22,465 nucleotides of DNA, taken from assembly GCA_902476875.1 (NCBI GenBank), contig CABSFC010000038.1, forward strand, positions 1 to 22,465, read 5' to 3'. The position numbers and the translations under genes are program-made. Below are positions 1-7,322 of this stretch, in pieces. The notes beneath the pieces were generated by a model, which worked only from the letters and a program-made list of their open reading frames with translations, had not been told where the DNA came from and searched no databases. The first letter of the stretch is position 1. Every line of letters begins with the position of its first letter. Source of the stretch: an uncultured Oscillibacter sp. Its GTDB lineage: Bacteria > Bacillota > Clostridia > Oscillospirales > Oscillospiraceae.

Positions 1-6
1 TGGAAA

Positions 7-33
7 GAAAGCCGGACTGGCTGCCCGGCTTTC
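7..33 (+). terminator. hairpin, probable terminator of an upstream gene
   Basis: A 9-bp perfect stem (GAAAGCCGG at 7-15 with CCGGCTTTC at 25-33) encloses a 9-nt loop. The T-rich part lies inside the right arm, and a weak AT-rich stretch follows (40-50). It probably ends a plus-strand transcript that enters from outside the window. The missing clean T-run makes the strand and function uncertain. Confidence 0.45.
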
Positions 34-68
34 CTGTCCAAATTTATTGTAATAGTGAGCGTGGAGAA

Positions 69-1481
69 ATGATCGCGGTGATCGACAATGTGATTTCCAG
101 AGTGAGTAACTTTTTGTATACGCCCTGGGTACCGCTGTTCCTGATAGTGGCCGGCGTGGTATTTACCATCTGCACACGGTTCGTACAGCTTCGGATGATC
201 AGGGAATCCATCCGTGTGGTTATGGAAAAGCCCAAAACAGAGGGGGCGGTGTCGTCCTTTGGCGCGCTGATGATCTCCACGGCGTCCCGTGTGGGCACCG
301 GCAACATTGTGGGCGTGTCGCAGGCGATCTGTCTGGGCGGTGTCGGCGCGGTGTTCTGGATGTGGTTCATCGCCATCTTCGGCGGCGCGTCCGCCTTTGT
401 GGAGTCCACGCTGGCGCAGATCTATAAGCGCAGAAACCCCGATGGCTCCAGCTACGGCGGCCCCTCTTATTATATGGAGGCTGCGCTGCATCAGCGCTGG
501 CTGGGCGTGGTCTTTGCCGTGTTTATTATTTTGACCTATGCCGTGGGCTATAATGCCCTGGCGTCCTATAACATGCAGTCCACCTTTGCCGGCTTCAGCT
601 TTTATGACGCGTCCGTCACGCCGGCTGTCATGGGCCTGCTTCTGGCCGTGCTGTTCCTGATCTGCATCATGGGCGGCGGTCGGCGGTTGTCCAGGGTCAC
701 CGGCGTCATGGTCCCCGCGATGGGCGTCCTCTACATTTTGGTGGCGCTGGTCATCGTTGTGATGAACCTTGGCAGGCTCCCCGCCATGTTTGGCGCCATC
801 TTTGCCAGCGCGTTCGATCTCAAGGCCATCTTCGGCGGCTTCTCCGGCTCCTGCCTGATGTACGGCATCAAGCGCGGCCTGTATTCCAACGAGGCCGGTA
901 TGGGCTCCGCGCCCAACGCCGCCGCTTCAGCGGACGTCTCTCACCCTGTGAAGCAGGGCCTGGTGCAGATGCTGTCCGTCTTTCTGGACACCCTGCTGAT
1001 CTGCACGGCCACCGCGTTCATGTGCCTGCTCTCCGGCGTGGCCCCGGCGGAGGAGCTGGCCGGCGCGCCCTATGTCCAGGCGGCGCTCCAGAATGTGCTG
1101 GGGGGCGTTGGCCCTGTGTTCATTGCCGTTTCCATGACGTTGTTTGCTTTTACGACCCTGATCGGCAACTACTATTACTGTGAGGGCTGCCTGCGCTTCA
1201 TCATGCGGCGCCAGCCCAGCAAACGGTTTATGACCGGCTTCCGCGTCGCGGCGTCCTGCATTGTGCTCGTGGGCGCCATCGCAAGCATGGGACTGGTCTG
1301 GAACCTGGCCGACCTGACGCAGGGGCTGATGGTGGTCACGAATATCCCTGTGATCCTGCTGCTGGTCAGGCCGGCCCTCGCCGCGCTGAAGGACTATCAG
1401 CGCCAGAGGCAAGCGGGGAAGGACCCGGTGTTCCGGGCGGCGGATATCGGCCTGGAAAACGACACCGAATTTTGGCGGTAA
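69..1481 (+). CDS. AGCS-family amino acid (alanine/glycine):sodium symporter
   Basis: This is a polytopic membrane transporter of the alanine or glycine:cation symporter family, which takes up small neutral amino acids with Na+. It is 470 aa, a normal family length. Visible family blocks are GTGNIVGV followed by a GAVFWMW helix in the first quarter, a GGPSYYMEAAL block, and the strongly conserved GLYSNEAGMGSAPNAAASA block before a helix of type QMLSVFLDTLLICTATA. About ten hydrophobic segments can be seen. The exact substrate cannot be read from the sequence. The ATG at 69 has GGAG only 2 nt upstream, which is unusually close; an in-frame GTG at 78 would give an 11-nt spacing and is a plausible alternative start. 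The gene is flanked by hairpins on both sides and so looks monocistronic. Family assignment is firm; the start is less so. Confidence 0.93.
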   Translation: MIAVIDNVISRVSNFLYTPWVPLFLIVAGVVFTICTRFVQLRMIRESIRVVMEKPKTEGAVSSFGALMISTASRVGTGNIVGVSQAICLGGVGAVFWMWFIAIFGGASAFVESTLAQIYKRRNPDGSSYGGPSYYMEAALHQRWLGVVFAVFIILTYAVGYNALASYNMQSTFAGFSFYDASVTPAVMGLLLAVLFLICIMGGGRRLSRVTGVMVPAMGVLYILVALVIVVMNLGRLPAMFGAIFASAFDLKAIFGGFSGSCLMYGIKRGLYSNEAGMGSAPNAAASADVSHPVKQGLVQMLSVFLDTLLICTATAFMCLLSGVAPAEELAGAPYVQAALQNVLGGVGPVFIAVSMTLFAFTTLIGNYYYCEGCLRFIMRRQPSKRFMTGFRVAASCIVLVGAIASMGLVWNLADLTQGLMVVTNIPVILLLVRPALAALKDYQRQRQAGKDPVFRAADIGLENDTEFWR

Positions 1482-1490
1482 ACGGAAAAA

Positions 1491-1514
1491 AGGACGCGAA
1501 AGCGTCCTTTTTTT
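1491..1514 (+). terminator. rho-independent terminator of the AGCS transporter gene
   Basis: A 7-bp stem (AGGACGC / GCGTCCT) with a GAAA tetraloop is followed by seven T residues and preceded by an A-run. It begins 10 nt after the stop codon. This is a textbook intrinsic terminator. Confidence 0.92.
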
Positions 1515-1555
1515 GTTGTGTGGCGGAATGGAAAAAAGTTTTTGCGGAAAACTAC

Positions 1556-1584
1556 TTGAAATTCTATAGAACATCGTGTAATAT
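1556..1584 (+). promoter_or_regulatory. sigma-A type promoter for the hemolysin III gene
   Basis: TTGAAA (1556-1561) and TAATAT (1579-1584) are separated by exactly 17 nt. They lie just downstream of the preceding terminator, in a locally AT-rich stretch. Transcription would begin near 1591 and leave a leader of about 145 nt before the start codon. Confidence 0.75.
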
Positions 1585-1619
1585 AGTTTTAAAAACCAGA
1601 TTAGACAATTTGAAACGCG

Positions 1620-1658
1620 AGATCGACGGCGGAGGCGACGGTCGCGTGCGGACGATCT
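1620..1658 (+). other. nested hairpin in the hemolysin III leader
   Basis: In the 5' leader, AGATCG (1620-1625) can pair with CGATCT (1653-1658). Inside it, GCGA (1635-1638) pairs with TCGC (1642-1645), with the closing C-G and small loop between. I do not recognise a known riboswitch class. It may be an RNA regulatory element or chance pairing in GC-rich sequence. Confidence 0.3.
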
Positions 1659-1735
1659 GCCGTTTGCTCCCGGCGGGTTCTTTTCTCCGCGATTTGACCG
1701 TATTTTTCGATGTACTGTAAAGGAGGGAGGCTGCG

Positions 1736-2428
1736 ATGCAGGCTGTGCTGACCGCGAGACAATACGCCCGGCTCCGGCGGAGGGTGCGGGCCAAAAAACG
1801 GAACGAGCCGCCCAGGCTGACCGTGACGGAGGAGGTCCTCAACGCGGTCTCCCACGGGGTGGGCGCGGCGCTGGCCCTGGCGGGCATGATTTTGCTCCTG
1901 CTGCGCTCGGACGCGCCGCTGGAGGTCATGGCCTCCTGCTTCTACGGCATCAGCCTGTTTTTCATGATGCTGATGAGCTGCCTGTACCACGCCATGCCCA
2001 CGGGCTCCACGGGCAAGCGGGTGCTGCGGCGGTTCGACTACACGTCCATCTATCTGCTGATCGGCGGGACGTTTGCCCCCATCTTTCTGGTGTATCTGGG
2101 AGATCAGATCGGCATCACGCTGTTCTGCGTCCAGTGGGGCGTCATTCTGTTCGGCGTGTCGCTGATCGCCGTCTTCGGCCCGGGCCGTTTCCGGTCTCTG
2201 CACTTCACGCTGTATTTTCTCATCGGGTGGAGCGGGCTGATGTTCCTGCCGGATTTTTACCGGAACAACCAGCCGCTGCTGTGGTATATCCTACTGGGCG
2301 GCGTGGTATACACGGTGGGCATGATTCCCTTTGGCCGGAACCGGAAGTACGACCACTGCGTGTGGCACCTGTTCGTGCTGGCGGCGGCCGTCCTGCACTG
2401 GCTCGGCATCTACACGCAGATCTATTAA
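1736..2428 (+). CDS. hemolysin III / TrhA-family (PAQR-like) membrane protein
   Basis: This 230-aa integral membrane protein belongs to the hemolysin III family (YqfA/TrhA), relatives of the adiponectin-receptor PAQR fold. Seven hydrophobic segments follow a basic N-terminal tail of about 28 residues. The family's polar signature is complete: SH at 39-40, S81 and H85 in SCLYH, D101 in FDYTS, and H207 and H211 in HCVWH near the C-terminus. The histidines are the expected metal ligands. Family members have been linked to membrane-lipid and energetics homeostasis; a haemolytic role is not implied. AAGGAGG at 1720-1726 with 9-nt spacing supports the ATG. The gene has its own promoter (1556-1584) and ends at a hairpin shared with the convergent upp, so it is a single-gene unit. 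Confidence 0.92.
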   Translation: MQAVLTARQYARLRRRVRAKKRNEPPRLTVTEEVLNAVSHGVGAALALAGMILLLLRSDAPLEVMASCFYGISLFFMMLMSCLYHAMPTGSTGKRVLRRFDYTSIYLLIGGTFAPIFLVYLGDQIGITLFCVQWGVILFGVSLIAVFGPGRFRSLHFTLYFLIGWSGLMFLPDFYRNNQPLLWYILLGGVVYTVGMIPFGRNRKYDHCVWHLFVLAAAVLHWLGIYTQIY

Positions 2429-2440
2429 TCTATTAAAAAG

Positions 2441-2465
2441 CAGCCGGGAGCTTTGCTCCCGGCTG
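2441..2465. terminator. bidirectional terminator between the hemolysin III gene and upp
   Basis: A 10-bp stem (CAGCCGGGAG / CTCCCGGCTG) encloses a 5-nt loop. On the minus strand it is followed by GCTTTTT, so it is a strong terminator for the tsaE-tsaB-upp transcript. On the plus strand only three Ts follow, so it works less well for the hemolysin III gene. It lies between convergent genes. Confidence 0.85.
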
Positions 2466-2523
2466 TTTCAGCAGGAAAAGGGGTTGGGGAAGTCTCAAGG
2501 GGGGCGTCCGCTCCCCTTTGCCG

Positions 2524-3156
2524 TCACTTCGTCCCGAAAATCCGGTCGCCCGCGTCGCCCAGGCCGGGGACGATGTAGCCGTGCTCGTTCAGGTGGTCGT
2601 CCACCGCGCCGCAGAAGATGTCCACGTCGGGGTGGGATTTCTGGATGCAGGCAATGCCCTCGGGAGCGGCCACAAGGACCATCAGCTTGATGTGCTGGCA
2701 GCCCCGCTTCTTCATCTCGGAGATGGCGGCGTCGGCGCTGCCGCCGGTGGCCAGCATGGGGTCCACGATCAGGATGTCCCGCTCGGCGATGTCCTTGGGC
2801 ATCTTGCAGAAGTAGACGTGGGGCTCCAGGGTCTCCTCGTCCCGGAACATGCCGATGTGGCCCACCCGGGCGCTGGGGACCATCCGCAGCACGCCGTCCA
2901 CCAGGCCCAGGCCCGCCCGGAGGATGGGCACCACGGCAAATTTCTTGCCCTTCAGGGTGGGGGCGTCCATCTTGCACAGGGGGGTCTCGATCTCTTTGGT
3001 GGTCATCGGCAGGTCCCGGGTGGCCTCATAGGTGATGAGCATGCCGATTTCGGAGACCAGCTCCCGGAAGTCCTTGACGCTGGTGTTCTTGTCCCGCATG
3101 ATGGTCAGCTTGTGGGCCACCAGGGGATGGTCCATGACATGTACTTTACCGCTCAT
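2524..3156 (-). CDS. upp: uracil phosphoribosyltransferase
   Basis: Upp converts uracil and PRPP to UMP and pyrophosphate in the cytoplasm (pyrimidine salvage). The protein is 210 aa, as expected. Visible motifs are the PRPP-binding loop VDPMLATGGS (131-140) and the C-terminal uracil-binding region GYIVPGLGDAGDRIFGTK (193-210). The N-terminus VHVMDHPLVAHKLTIMRD is also typical of the family. I chose the ATG at 3156 because an AAGGAG lies 7-8 nt upstream on the minus strand and because upstream in-frame sequence overlaps tsaB and does not resemble the family. It is the last gene of a three-gene unit, starting 35 nt after tsaB ends, and is followed by a strong hairpin. Nothing links it functionally to the t6A genes before it. 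Confidence 0.96.
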   Translation of the reverse strand: MSGKVHVMDHPLVAHKLTIMRDKNTSVKDFRELVSEIGMLITYEATRDLPMTTKEIETPLCKMDAPTLKGKKFAVVPILRAGLGLVDGVLRMVPSARVGHIGMFRDEETLEPHVYFCKMPKDIAERDILIVDPMLATGGSADAAISEMKKRGCQHIKLMVLVAAPEGIACIQKSHPDVDIFCGAVDDHLNEHGYIVPGLGDAGDRIFGTK

Positions 3157-3191
3157 GATCGTTTTCTCCTTTATCTTAAAAAATTGATCGC

Positions 3192-3884
3192 TTATCGTTT
3201 CCGGCGCTGCTGGTCCACCTGGGGCGGACGCAGATACACCGGCTCCAACGCCTGGGGAGGGATCAGCCCGCCTGCGGCGGCCAGGGCCTCCGCCTCCAGT
3301 GCCACCGACATGGCGTTCTGCATCACCAGGTGGGCCGGGGCCAGGCGGCAGGGGACGCCCGCCGCCAGCAGGGCCTCCGCGCACAACCGGGCGCCGTCGC
3401 CCACCACGGTCTTGGGACGGGGGTCGCTCCGCAGCTCCTCCGCCAGCTCCGCGAGGCCGATGGCCCGGTCCGGCGTCAGGCGGGTGAGCGCGCTGCCCTC
3501 CGCTTCAAAGAGGGCGTTGTAGACCTGGTTTCGCCGGGCGTCCATGGCGCAGACGATCAGCCCGCCGGCAAAAGCCGCGTTCCGGGCCATGGCGGCCAGG
3601 GTGGACACGCCCGCCACAGGCTTGTCCGCGGCGAAGGCCAGCCCTTTGGCGGCGGCCACGCCGATGCGGATCCCGGTGAAGGAGCCGGGGCCTACGGCCA
3701 CGGCCACGGCGTCGCAGTCCTGAACGGTCATACCGGTGTTTTTCAAAATGCCCTCCACAATGGGCATGAGGGTCCGGCTGTGGGTCAGGCCGGTGTCCTG
3801 ATAGCCGGAGGCCAGGACTCTTCCATCCTCCGTCACGGCGGCGGAGACGGCCTTGGCCGAGGTCTCCAGTGCAAGTATCTTCAT
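3192..3884 (-). CDS. tsaB: tRNA t6A biosynthesis protein TsaB
   Basis: TsaB is the non-catalytic ASKHA-fold partner of TsaD in the complex that transfers threonylcarbamoyl to A37 of ANN-decoding tRNAs. The protein is 230 aa. It starts MKILALETS, the usual family N-terminus, and has the diagnostic GPGSFTGIRIG loop at 65-75. The C-terminus PVYLRPP is also typical. The start at 3884 is fixed by the overlap with tsaE: the tsaE stop TGA and this ATG share the sequence ATGA, implying translational coupling. This agrees with TsaB and TsaE acting in the same pathway. Upstream in-frame codons would only run back into tsaE. Confidence 0.95.
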   Translation of the reverse strand: MKILALETSAKAVSAAVTEDGRVLASGYQDTGLTHSRTLMPIVEGILKNTGMTVQDCDAVAVAVGPGSFTGIRIGVAAAKGLAFAADKPVAGVSTLAAMARNAAFAGGLIVCAMDARRNQVYNALFEAEGSALTRLTPDRAIGLAELAEELRSDPRPKTVVGDGARLCAEALLAAGVPCRLAPAHLVMQNAMSVALEAEALAAAGGLIPPQALEPVYLRPPQVDQQRRKR

Positions 3885-4312
3885 GGGAGCTCCACTCCTT
3901 CCATGGTGATGGCGCGGCAGCCATCCCCCTCGGGACAGCGGGCGATGGTTACCCGGACGGCATCCGGGGGCAGGGCCCCGGCCACCTGCTCGCTCCACTC
4001 CACGGCGCAGACGCCGCCCCGGTCCAGGTAGTCCTCCCAGCCGATGTCGAACAGGGCGTCCGCGTCCTCCAGGCGGTACATGTCGAAGTGGAACAGGGGG
4101 AGCCGCCCGCCCTCGTACTCGTTGACGATGGTGAAGGTGGGGCTGGTGACCCGGCCGGTATAGCCCAGGCCCCGGGCCAGGCCCCGGGTGAAAGCGGTCT
4201 TGCCCATGCCCAGCCCCCCCTGATAGGCCACTACGGCGCCGGGGGAGAGAGCGGCGGCCAGCCGGGCCCCCAGGGCCTCCGTCTCCGCCTCGCTGCGGGA
4301 AAGAAATTCCAC
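3881..4312 (-). CDS. tsaE: tRNA t6A biosynthesis ATPase TsaE
   Basis: TsaE is the small P-loop ATPase that binds and resets the TsaB-TsaD complex. The protein is 143 aa. Its Walker A loop is GGLGMGKT (32-39), where most relatives have GDLGxGKT, so the usual Asp is Gly. Other conserved blocks are TSPTF, then FHFDMYRL and VEWSEQ. The start is a GTG at 4312, with AAAGGA about 10 nt upstream on the minus strand; no in-frame ATG nearby fits better. It is the first gene of the operon and overlaps tsaB by 4 nt. A well-formed promoter lies at 4354-4382, giving a short leader of about 35 nt. Confidence 0.94.
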   Translation of the reverse strand: MEFLSRSEAETEALGARLAAALSPGAVVAYQGGLGMGKTAFTRGLARGLGYTGRVTSPTFTIVNEYEGGRLPLFHFDMYRLEDADALFDIGWEDYLDRGGVCAVEWSEQVAGALPPDAVRVTIARCPEGDGCRAITMEGVELP

Positions 4313-4353
4313 GGTGCAGACATCCTTTCCGTCTTTTCTCTCAAAATCAACTT

Positions 4354-4382
4354 AGTATACCACATTTTGAACAGAGTGTAAA
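4354..4382 (-). promoter_or_regulatory. promoter of the tsaE-tsaB-upp operon
   Basis: On the minus strand, TTTACA (4382-4377) and TATACT (4359-4354) are separated by 17 nt. A TG one base before the -10 makes it an extended -10 promoter. The predicted start is about 35 nt before the tsaE GTG. Confidence 0.8.
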
Positions 4383-4397
4383 AACAAATTTGCGGCG

Positions 4398-4426
4398 TTT
4401 ACAAACCTTTTTTCTTGCGCTATACT
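4398..4426 (+). promoter_or_regulatory. promoter of the RodA/FtsW-family gene
   Basis: TTTACA (4398-4403) and TATACT (4421-4426) are 17 nt apart, and the start codon lies at 4468. Both hexamers and the spacer length equal those of the divergent tsaE promoter. The two -35 boxes are only 15 nt apart, so one regulator or bend there could affect both. Confidence 0.8.
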
Positions 4427-4467
4427 AAAATATTAGATTTTGCGCTTTTACAGGAAGGGTATCCCGT

Positions 4468-5667
4468 ATGCTGAACCGATTGAAAGCCGTCCTCGCGGAC
4501 TTTTTCCAGCAGGCCGATCTGGTGCTGCTGGCGCTCTGCGCTGTCTCCACGCTGTACGGCATCGCGCTCATCGCCAGCGCCACCCGCTTTATGGACACGG
4601 AGAAGATGATCCGCTACGTGGGCGTCCAGGGCATGGCGATGCTGCTGGGCTTCTGCGCCTACATCCTCATGTCCATGGTGGACCTGGAGGTTTTGATGAA
4701 AAAGTGGAAGTGGCTGGTGGTCTTCAACATCGTGTTCATCGGCCTGTTGCTGACGCCTTTCGGCGTGGGCAAGGAGGCCACCGGCAACCAAGCGTGGCTG
4801 AAATTCCCGGGCATCCCCTTTCAGATCGGTCCGGCGGAGGTGGTGAAAATCACCTTCACGCTGCTGCTGGCAAAGCAGTTGGAATGGCTGCGGGAGGAGA
4901 AGCGGGACCTGCGCTCCTTCCGGGCGGCGTTCACGGTGGCGGGGCATACCCTGGCCCTGATGGGGTGGTACGTGGTCATCTCCGGGGACATGGGCAATGC
5001 CCTGACCTTTTTCTTCATCTTTTTGTGCGTGGCTTTCGCGGCGGGATTTGCTCTGCGGTGGTTCGCGCTGCTGTTCGGGGGCATCGGCGCGGTGACGGCG
5101 GGCGTGGTGGTGCTGGACCAGCTGGGAAAAGTTCCGAAATCCGTGGCCTACATGGTGAATCGCTTCAAGGTTTTGTTTGACCACGGCTACGACTCTCTGG
5201 GCGTGGGTTGGCAGCAGACACGGAGCCTGTTGGCCTTGGGCTCCGGCGGCATATTCGGCCAGGGCTATATGAACGGCACCCAGACCCAGAGCGACTACCC
5301 GGAGTCGCTGCCCTACCGATGGACGGATTTCATCTTCTCCGTCTGCGGGGAGGAGCTGGGGCTGGTGGGGTGCCTTGTGGTGATCCTGCTGCTGGCGGCC
5401 ATCATCGGCCGTGTGCTGCTGGTGGCGAAGAACAGCCAGACCCCCTTTCAGTGCTATGTCTGCGTGGGCGTTGCCGCCATGCTGATCTACCAGACCGTCA
5501 TCAACATCGGCATGTGCCTGTTCGTCATGCCCACCATCGGCATCACCCTGCCGTTTTTCAGCTACGGCGGCTCCTCGCTGCTGATGCTGTACGCGGCCAT
5601 GGGGGTGGTGTCCGGCATCAAAAAGCGGTCGCCCACCATGCGCCGCTACCGGGGCGTCCTGCGGTGA
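4468..5667 (+). CDS. SEDS-family peptidoglycan glycosyltransferase, RodA-like
   Basis: SEDS proteins (RodA, FtsW, SpoVE) polymerise lipid II into glycan strands, working with a class B penicillin-binding protein. This protein is 399 aa with about ten membrane helices. Diagnostic blocks are GNQAWLKFPGIPFQIGPAE in the first third, then YDSLGVGWQQTRSLLALGSGG with the putative catalytic Asp at 242, TDFIFSVCGEELGLVG, and INIGMCLFVMPTIGITLPF followed by SYGGSS. The GTQTQSDYPE stretch before TDFIF resembles RodA more than FtsW, but subfamily cannot be settled by eye. AGGAAGGG at 4452-4459 supports the ATG. The gene has its own promoter and terminator. No PBP2 or mreBCD neighbour is present in this window. 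Confidence 0.93.
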   Translation: MLNRLKAVLADFFQQADLVLLALCAVSTLYGIALIASATRFMDTEKMIRYVGVQGMAMLLGFCAYILMSMVDLEVLMKKWKWLVVFNIVFIGLLLTPFGVGKEATGNQAWLKFPGIPFQIGPAEVVKITFTLLLAKQLEWLREEKRDLRSFRAAFTVAGHTLALMGWYVVISGDMGNALTFFFIFLCVAFAAGFALRWFALLFGGIGAVTAGVVVLDQLGKVPKSVAYMVNRFKVLFDHGYDSLGVGWQQTRSLLALGSGGIFGQGYMNGTQTQSDYPESLPYRWTDFIFSVCGEELGLVGCLVVILLLAAIIGRVLLVAKNSQTPFQCYVCVGVAAMLIYQTVINIGMCLFVMPTIGITLPFFSYGGSSLLMLYAAMGVVSGIKKRSPTMRRYRGVLR

Positions 5668-5675
5668 GACGGCGA

Positions 5676-5706
5676 AAAGCGGCTGGAGTTTTCCGGCTGC
5701 TTTTTT
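5676..5706 (+). terminator. rho-independent terminator after the SEDS gene
   Basis: A 12-bp stem with two G-U pairs (5676-5687 with 5692-5703) encloses a GTTT loop and ends in six Ts. It lies 8 nt after the stop codon. Confidence 0.88.
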
Positions 5707-5769
5707 GCATAAATCCGGTGAGGTGGAAAAAACTACTCCTGCACTAAATGATACAGGAGGACGATCCAC

Positions 5770-6759
5770 TTGAAGACCAATCTGATAAGACGCACCGCTG
5801 TTCTGGCGCTGGCGGCGGCGCTGGTGGCCACGGGCAGCGCGTCGGCGCTGTTCGGGAAGAAGCAGGAGACCACGGAGCTGGAGGAGGGCGCGCCCACCGC
5901 CCGGGCCATCGAGATCAAGACCTACCGCGGCATCCCCTACCAGGCCCAGTTCCTGGCCTCCGACAGCGAGGGGGAGGATATGACCTACGTCGTGGTGGAC
6001 CAGCCCAAAAAGGGCAGCGTCGCCATTGACGGCGTCAACTTCACCTATACTCCCGATGACGGCGTCACCGGCGGCGACAGCTTCACTTACGCCGCCACCG
6101 ACAGCGCGGGCCACGTGTCTCAGCCCGCCACCGTCACCGTGACCATTGAGAAGACGAGATCCGGTGTGACCTACGCCGACACCGAGGGCAGCGCCGCCGC
6201 GGCCGCCGCCCAGGAGCTGGCGGAGGCGGGCGTCTTCACCGGCGCGCGGATCGGGGACCAGTACTACTTTGAGCCGGACAGGGCCGTGTCCCGCGGCGAG
6301 TTTCTGGCCATGGTGCTGGAGACGGCGGGCCGGGATGTCACCGGTGTCACCATGACGGGCTTCTGTGACGACGAGACCATCCCCACCTGGGCCAAGGCCT
6401 ACGCCGCCGCCGGCGTGGCGGACGGCATCGTCCAGGGCAAGACCACCGCCGAGGGCGTTGCTTTCCAGGGCGAGGAGCCCATCACCTTCAACGAGGCCGC
6501 CACCGTTCTGGACCGGGTCCTGGACCTGGGAGACGTGGAGCTGGACGTCTGGTACGCGGACCGGGAGGAAATCCCCTCCTGGGCGGCCCAGGCGGTGGGG
6601 AACATGGAGGCCGTCAGCGTGCTGTCCGCGGGCAGCTTCGGCAGCCAGACCATGGAGCAGGCGGTGACCCGGGCCGACGCGGCCCGGATGCTGTCCGCCG
6701 CCAGGACCCTTCTGGAGGGAGAGGAGAGCACAGGCGGCCTGTTCGGCCTGTTCTCCTGA
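5770..6759 (+). CDS. exported Ig-like/cadherin-like and SLH-repeat surface protein
   Basis: This is a 329-aa secreted protein. Residues 1-26 form a signal peptide (basic MKTNLIRR, hydrophobic core, ASA cleavage-type end). Residues about 45-128 form one Ig/cadherin-like beta domain, with the FTYTPDDGVTGGDSFTYAATD pattern of tandem bacterial adhesin repeats (split here at residues around 90-110). Three S-layer homology repeats follow, at about 133-190, 195-255 and 260-318; the first opens VTYAD. SLH repeats usually bind pyruvylated wall polymers, so the protein probably sits on the cell wall; its partner is unknown. The start is TTG at 5770, supported by AGGAGG at 5755-5760 with 9-nt spacing and by the signal peptide. 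No good promoter is evident between 5707 and 5769. It ends at a strong hairpin. Confidence 0.85.
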   Translation: MKTNLIRRTAVLALAAALVATGSASALFGKKQETTELEEGAPTARAIEIKTYRGIPYQAQFLASDSEGEDMTYVVVDQPKKGSVAIDGVNFTYTPDDGVTGGDSFTYAATDSAGHVSQPATVTVTIEKTRSGVTYADTEGSAAAAAAQELAEAGVFTGARIGDQYYFEPDRAVSRGEFLAMVLETAGRDVTGVTMTGFCDDETIPTWAKAYAAAGVADGIVQGKTTAEGVAFQGEEPITFNEAATVLDRVLDLGDVELDVWYADREEIPSWAAQAVGNMEAVSVLSAGSFGSQTMEQAVTRADAARMLSAARTLLEGEESTGGLFGLFS

Positions 6760-6772
6760 GCCTGATCTGTGA

Positions 6773-6803
6773 ACAAACAGCCGCCCACCGGGCGGCTGTT
6801 TGT
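6773..6803. terminator. bidirectional terminator between the SLH protein and XRE regulator genes
   Basis: A perfect 14-bp stem (6773-6786 with 6790-6803) encloses a 3-nt loop. A T-rich arm ends in TTTGTCTTATT on the plus strand and TTTGTTC on the minus strand. It lies between convergent genes and should serve both. Confidence 0.87.
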
Positions 6804-6804
6804 C

Positions 6805-7143
6805 TTATTCCATGTCCCGCAGCAGCTCCTCCACGGGGACGCTGAAGAGCTTCGCCAGGGCGAAGAGATTGGAGGTGCTTGGATCGGAAGTTCCAAGCTC
6901 CCATTTGCTGACGGCCTGCCGGCTGACGCCGATGGATTCGGCCACGAATTCCTGGGTCATTTTACACCGGATGCGGTGGGCCTTCAGGGCTTCTCCCAGA
7001 GAGCGGGCCACCGCCGTTTTTTCCGACCGGACCTCCTTCGTGCGGAGATATTTCAAAAGAGCGCGGAACAGGAGGACGAGAAGGGTGATCCAAAGACCGA
7101 TGAAGACCAGGGAGACGATTGCCACAATCAGGGTAAATTGCAT
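6805..7143 (-). CDS. membrane-anchored XRE-type helix-turn-helix regulator
   Basis: This 112-aa protein joins one N-terminal membrane helix (residues 3-26, LIVAIVSLVFIGLWITLLVLLF) to a C-terminal XRE/Cro-type DNA-binding domain (about 49-110). The HTH is clear: MTQEFVAESIGVSRQAVSKWE followed by a PSTSNLFALAKLF helix (the first motif spans about residues 62-82). Positive residues after the helix (RALLKYLRTKEVRSEK) predict a cytoplasmic C-terminus, so the DNA-binding domain would be tethered to the inner face of the membrane. AAGGGGGTGA upstream on the minus strand closely matches the anti-SD and fixes the ATG at 7143. It is transcribed away from ddl; the 278-nt gap between them holds two inverted repeats that could be operators. 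Target genes are unknown. Confidence 0.87.
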   Translation of the reverse strand: MQFTLIVAIVSLVFIGLWITLLVLLFRALLKYLRTKEVRSEKTAVARSLGEALKAHRIRCKMTQEFVAESIGVSRQAVSKWELGTSDPSTSNLFALAKLFSVPVEELLRDME

Positions 7144-7216
7144 ACAGTTTTCACCCCCTTTCGCTTTCTACGGTCACAGTTTAGCAGAAATGGCCGGTTG
7201 ACGCCACCAACTATCG

Positions 7217-7287
7217 CGCAACTTCCCGTTGCGGAGCGGCTTTTCAGGGAGCGGACGGAGGGATTTGGCGATTTTGCCAAAGTCCGC
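7217..7287. repeat. two inverted repeats between the XRE regulator and ddl
   Basis: First repeat: CGCAAC (7217-7222) and GTTGCG (7228-7233) around a 5-nt centre. Second: TTTGGC (7264-7269) and GCCAAA (7276-7281) around a 6-nt centre, flanked by a further GCGGAC (7251-7256) / GTCCGC (7282-7287) pair. Both lie upstream of the ddl promoter, so they would act as DNA, for example as operators, rather than in the ddl leader. The rest of the 278-nt gap shows nothing else beyond the promoter. Confidence 0.35.
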
Positions 7288-7322
7288 CGCTTCCGCTTGG
7301 GAGGAAGATTTTGTTTTGTTGG

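Noticed and set aside
3157..3384. Longer N-terminus for Upp
   Set aside because: It would overlap tsaB, is Gly/Pro/Arg-rich and unlike the family, and the ATG at 3156 has a good ribosome binding site.
5748..6029. ATG at 5748 as the start of a separate gene before the SLH protein
   Set aside because: It is in a different frame, contains the SLH ribosome binding site, and its translation shows no family features; the TTG at 5770 gives a proper signal peptide.
7198..7226. TTGACG at 7198 as a ddl promoter -35
   Set aside because: No acceptable -10 lies 16-18 nt downstream; the TTGTAT-17-TAAACT pair is better and closer to ddl.
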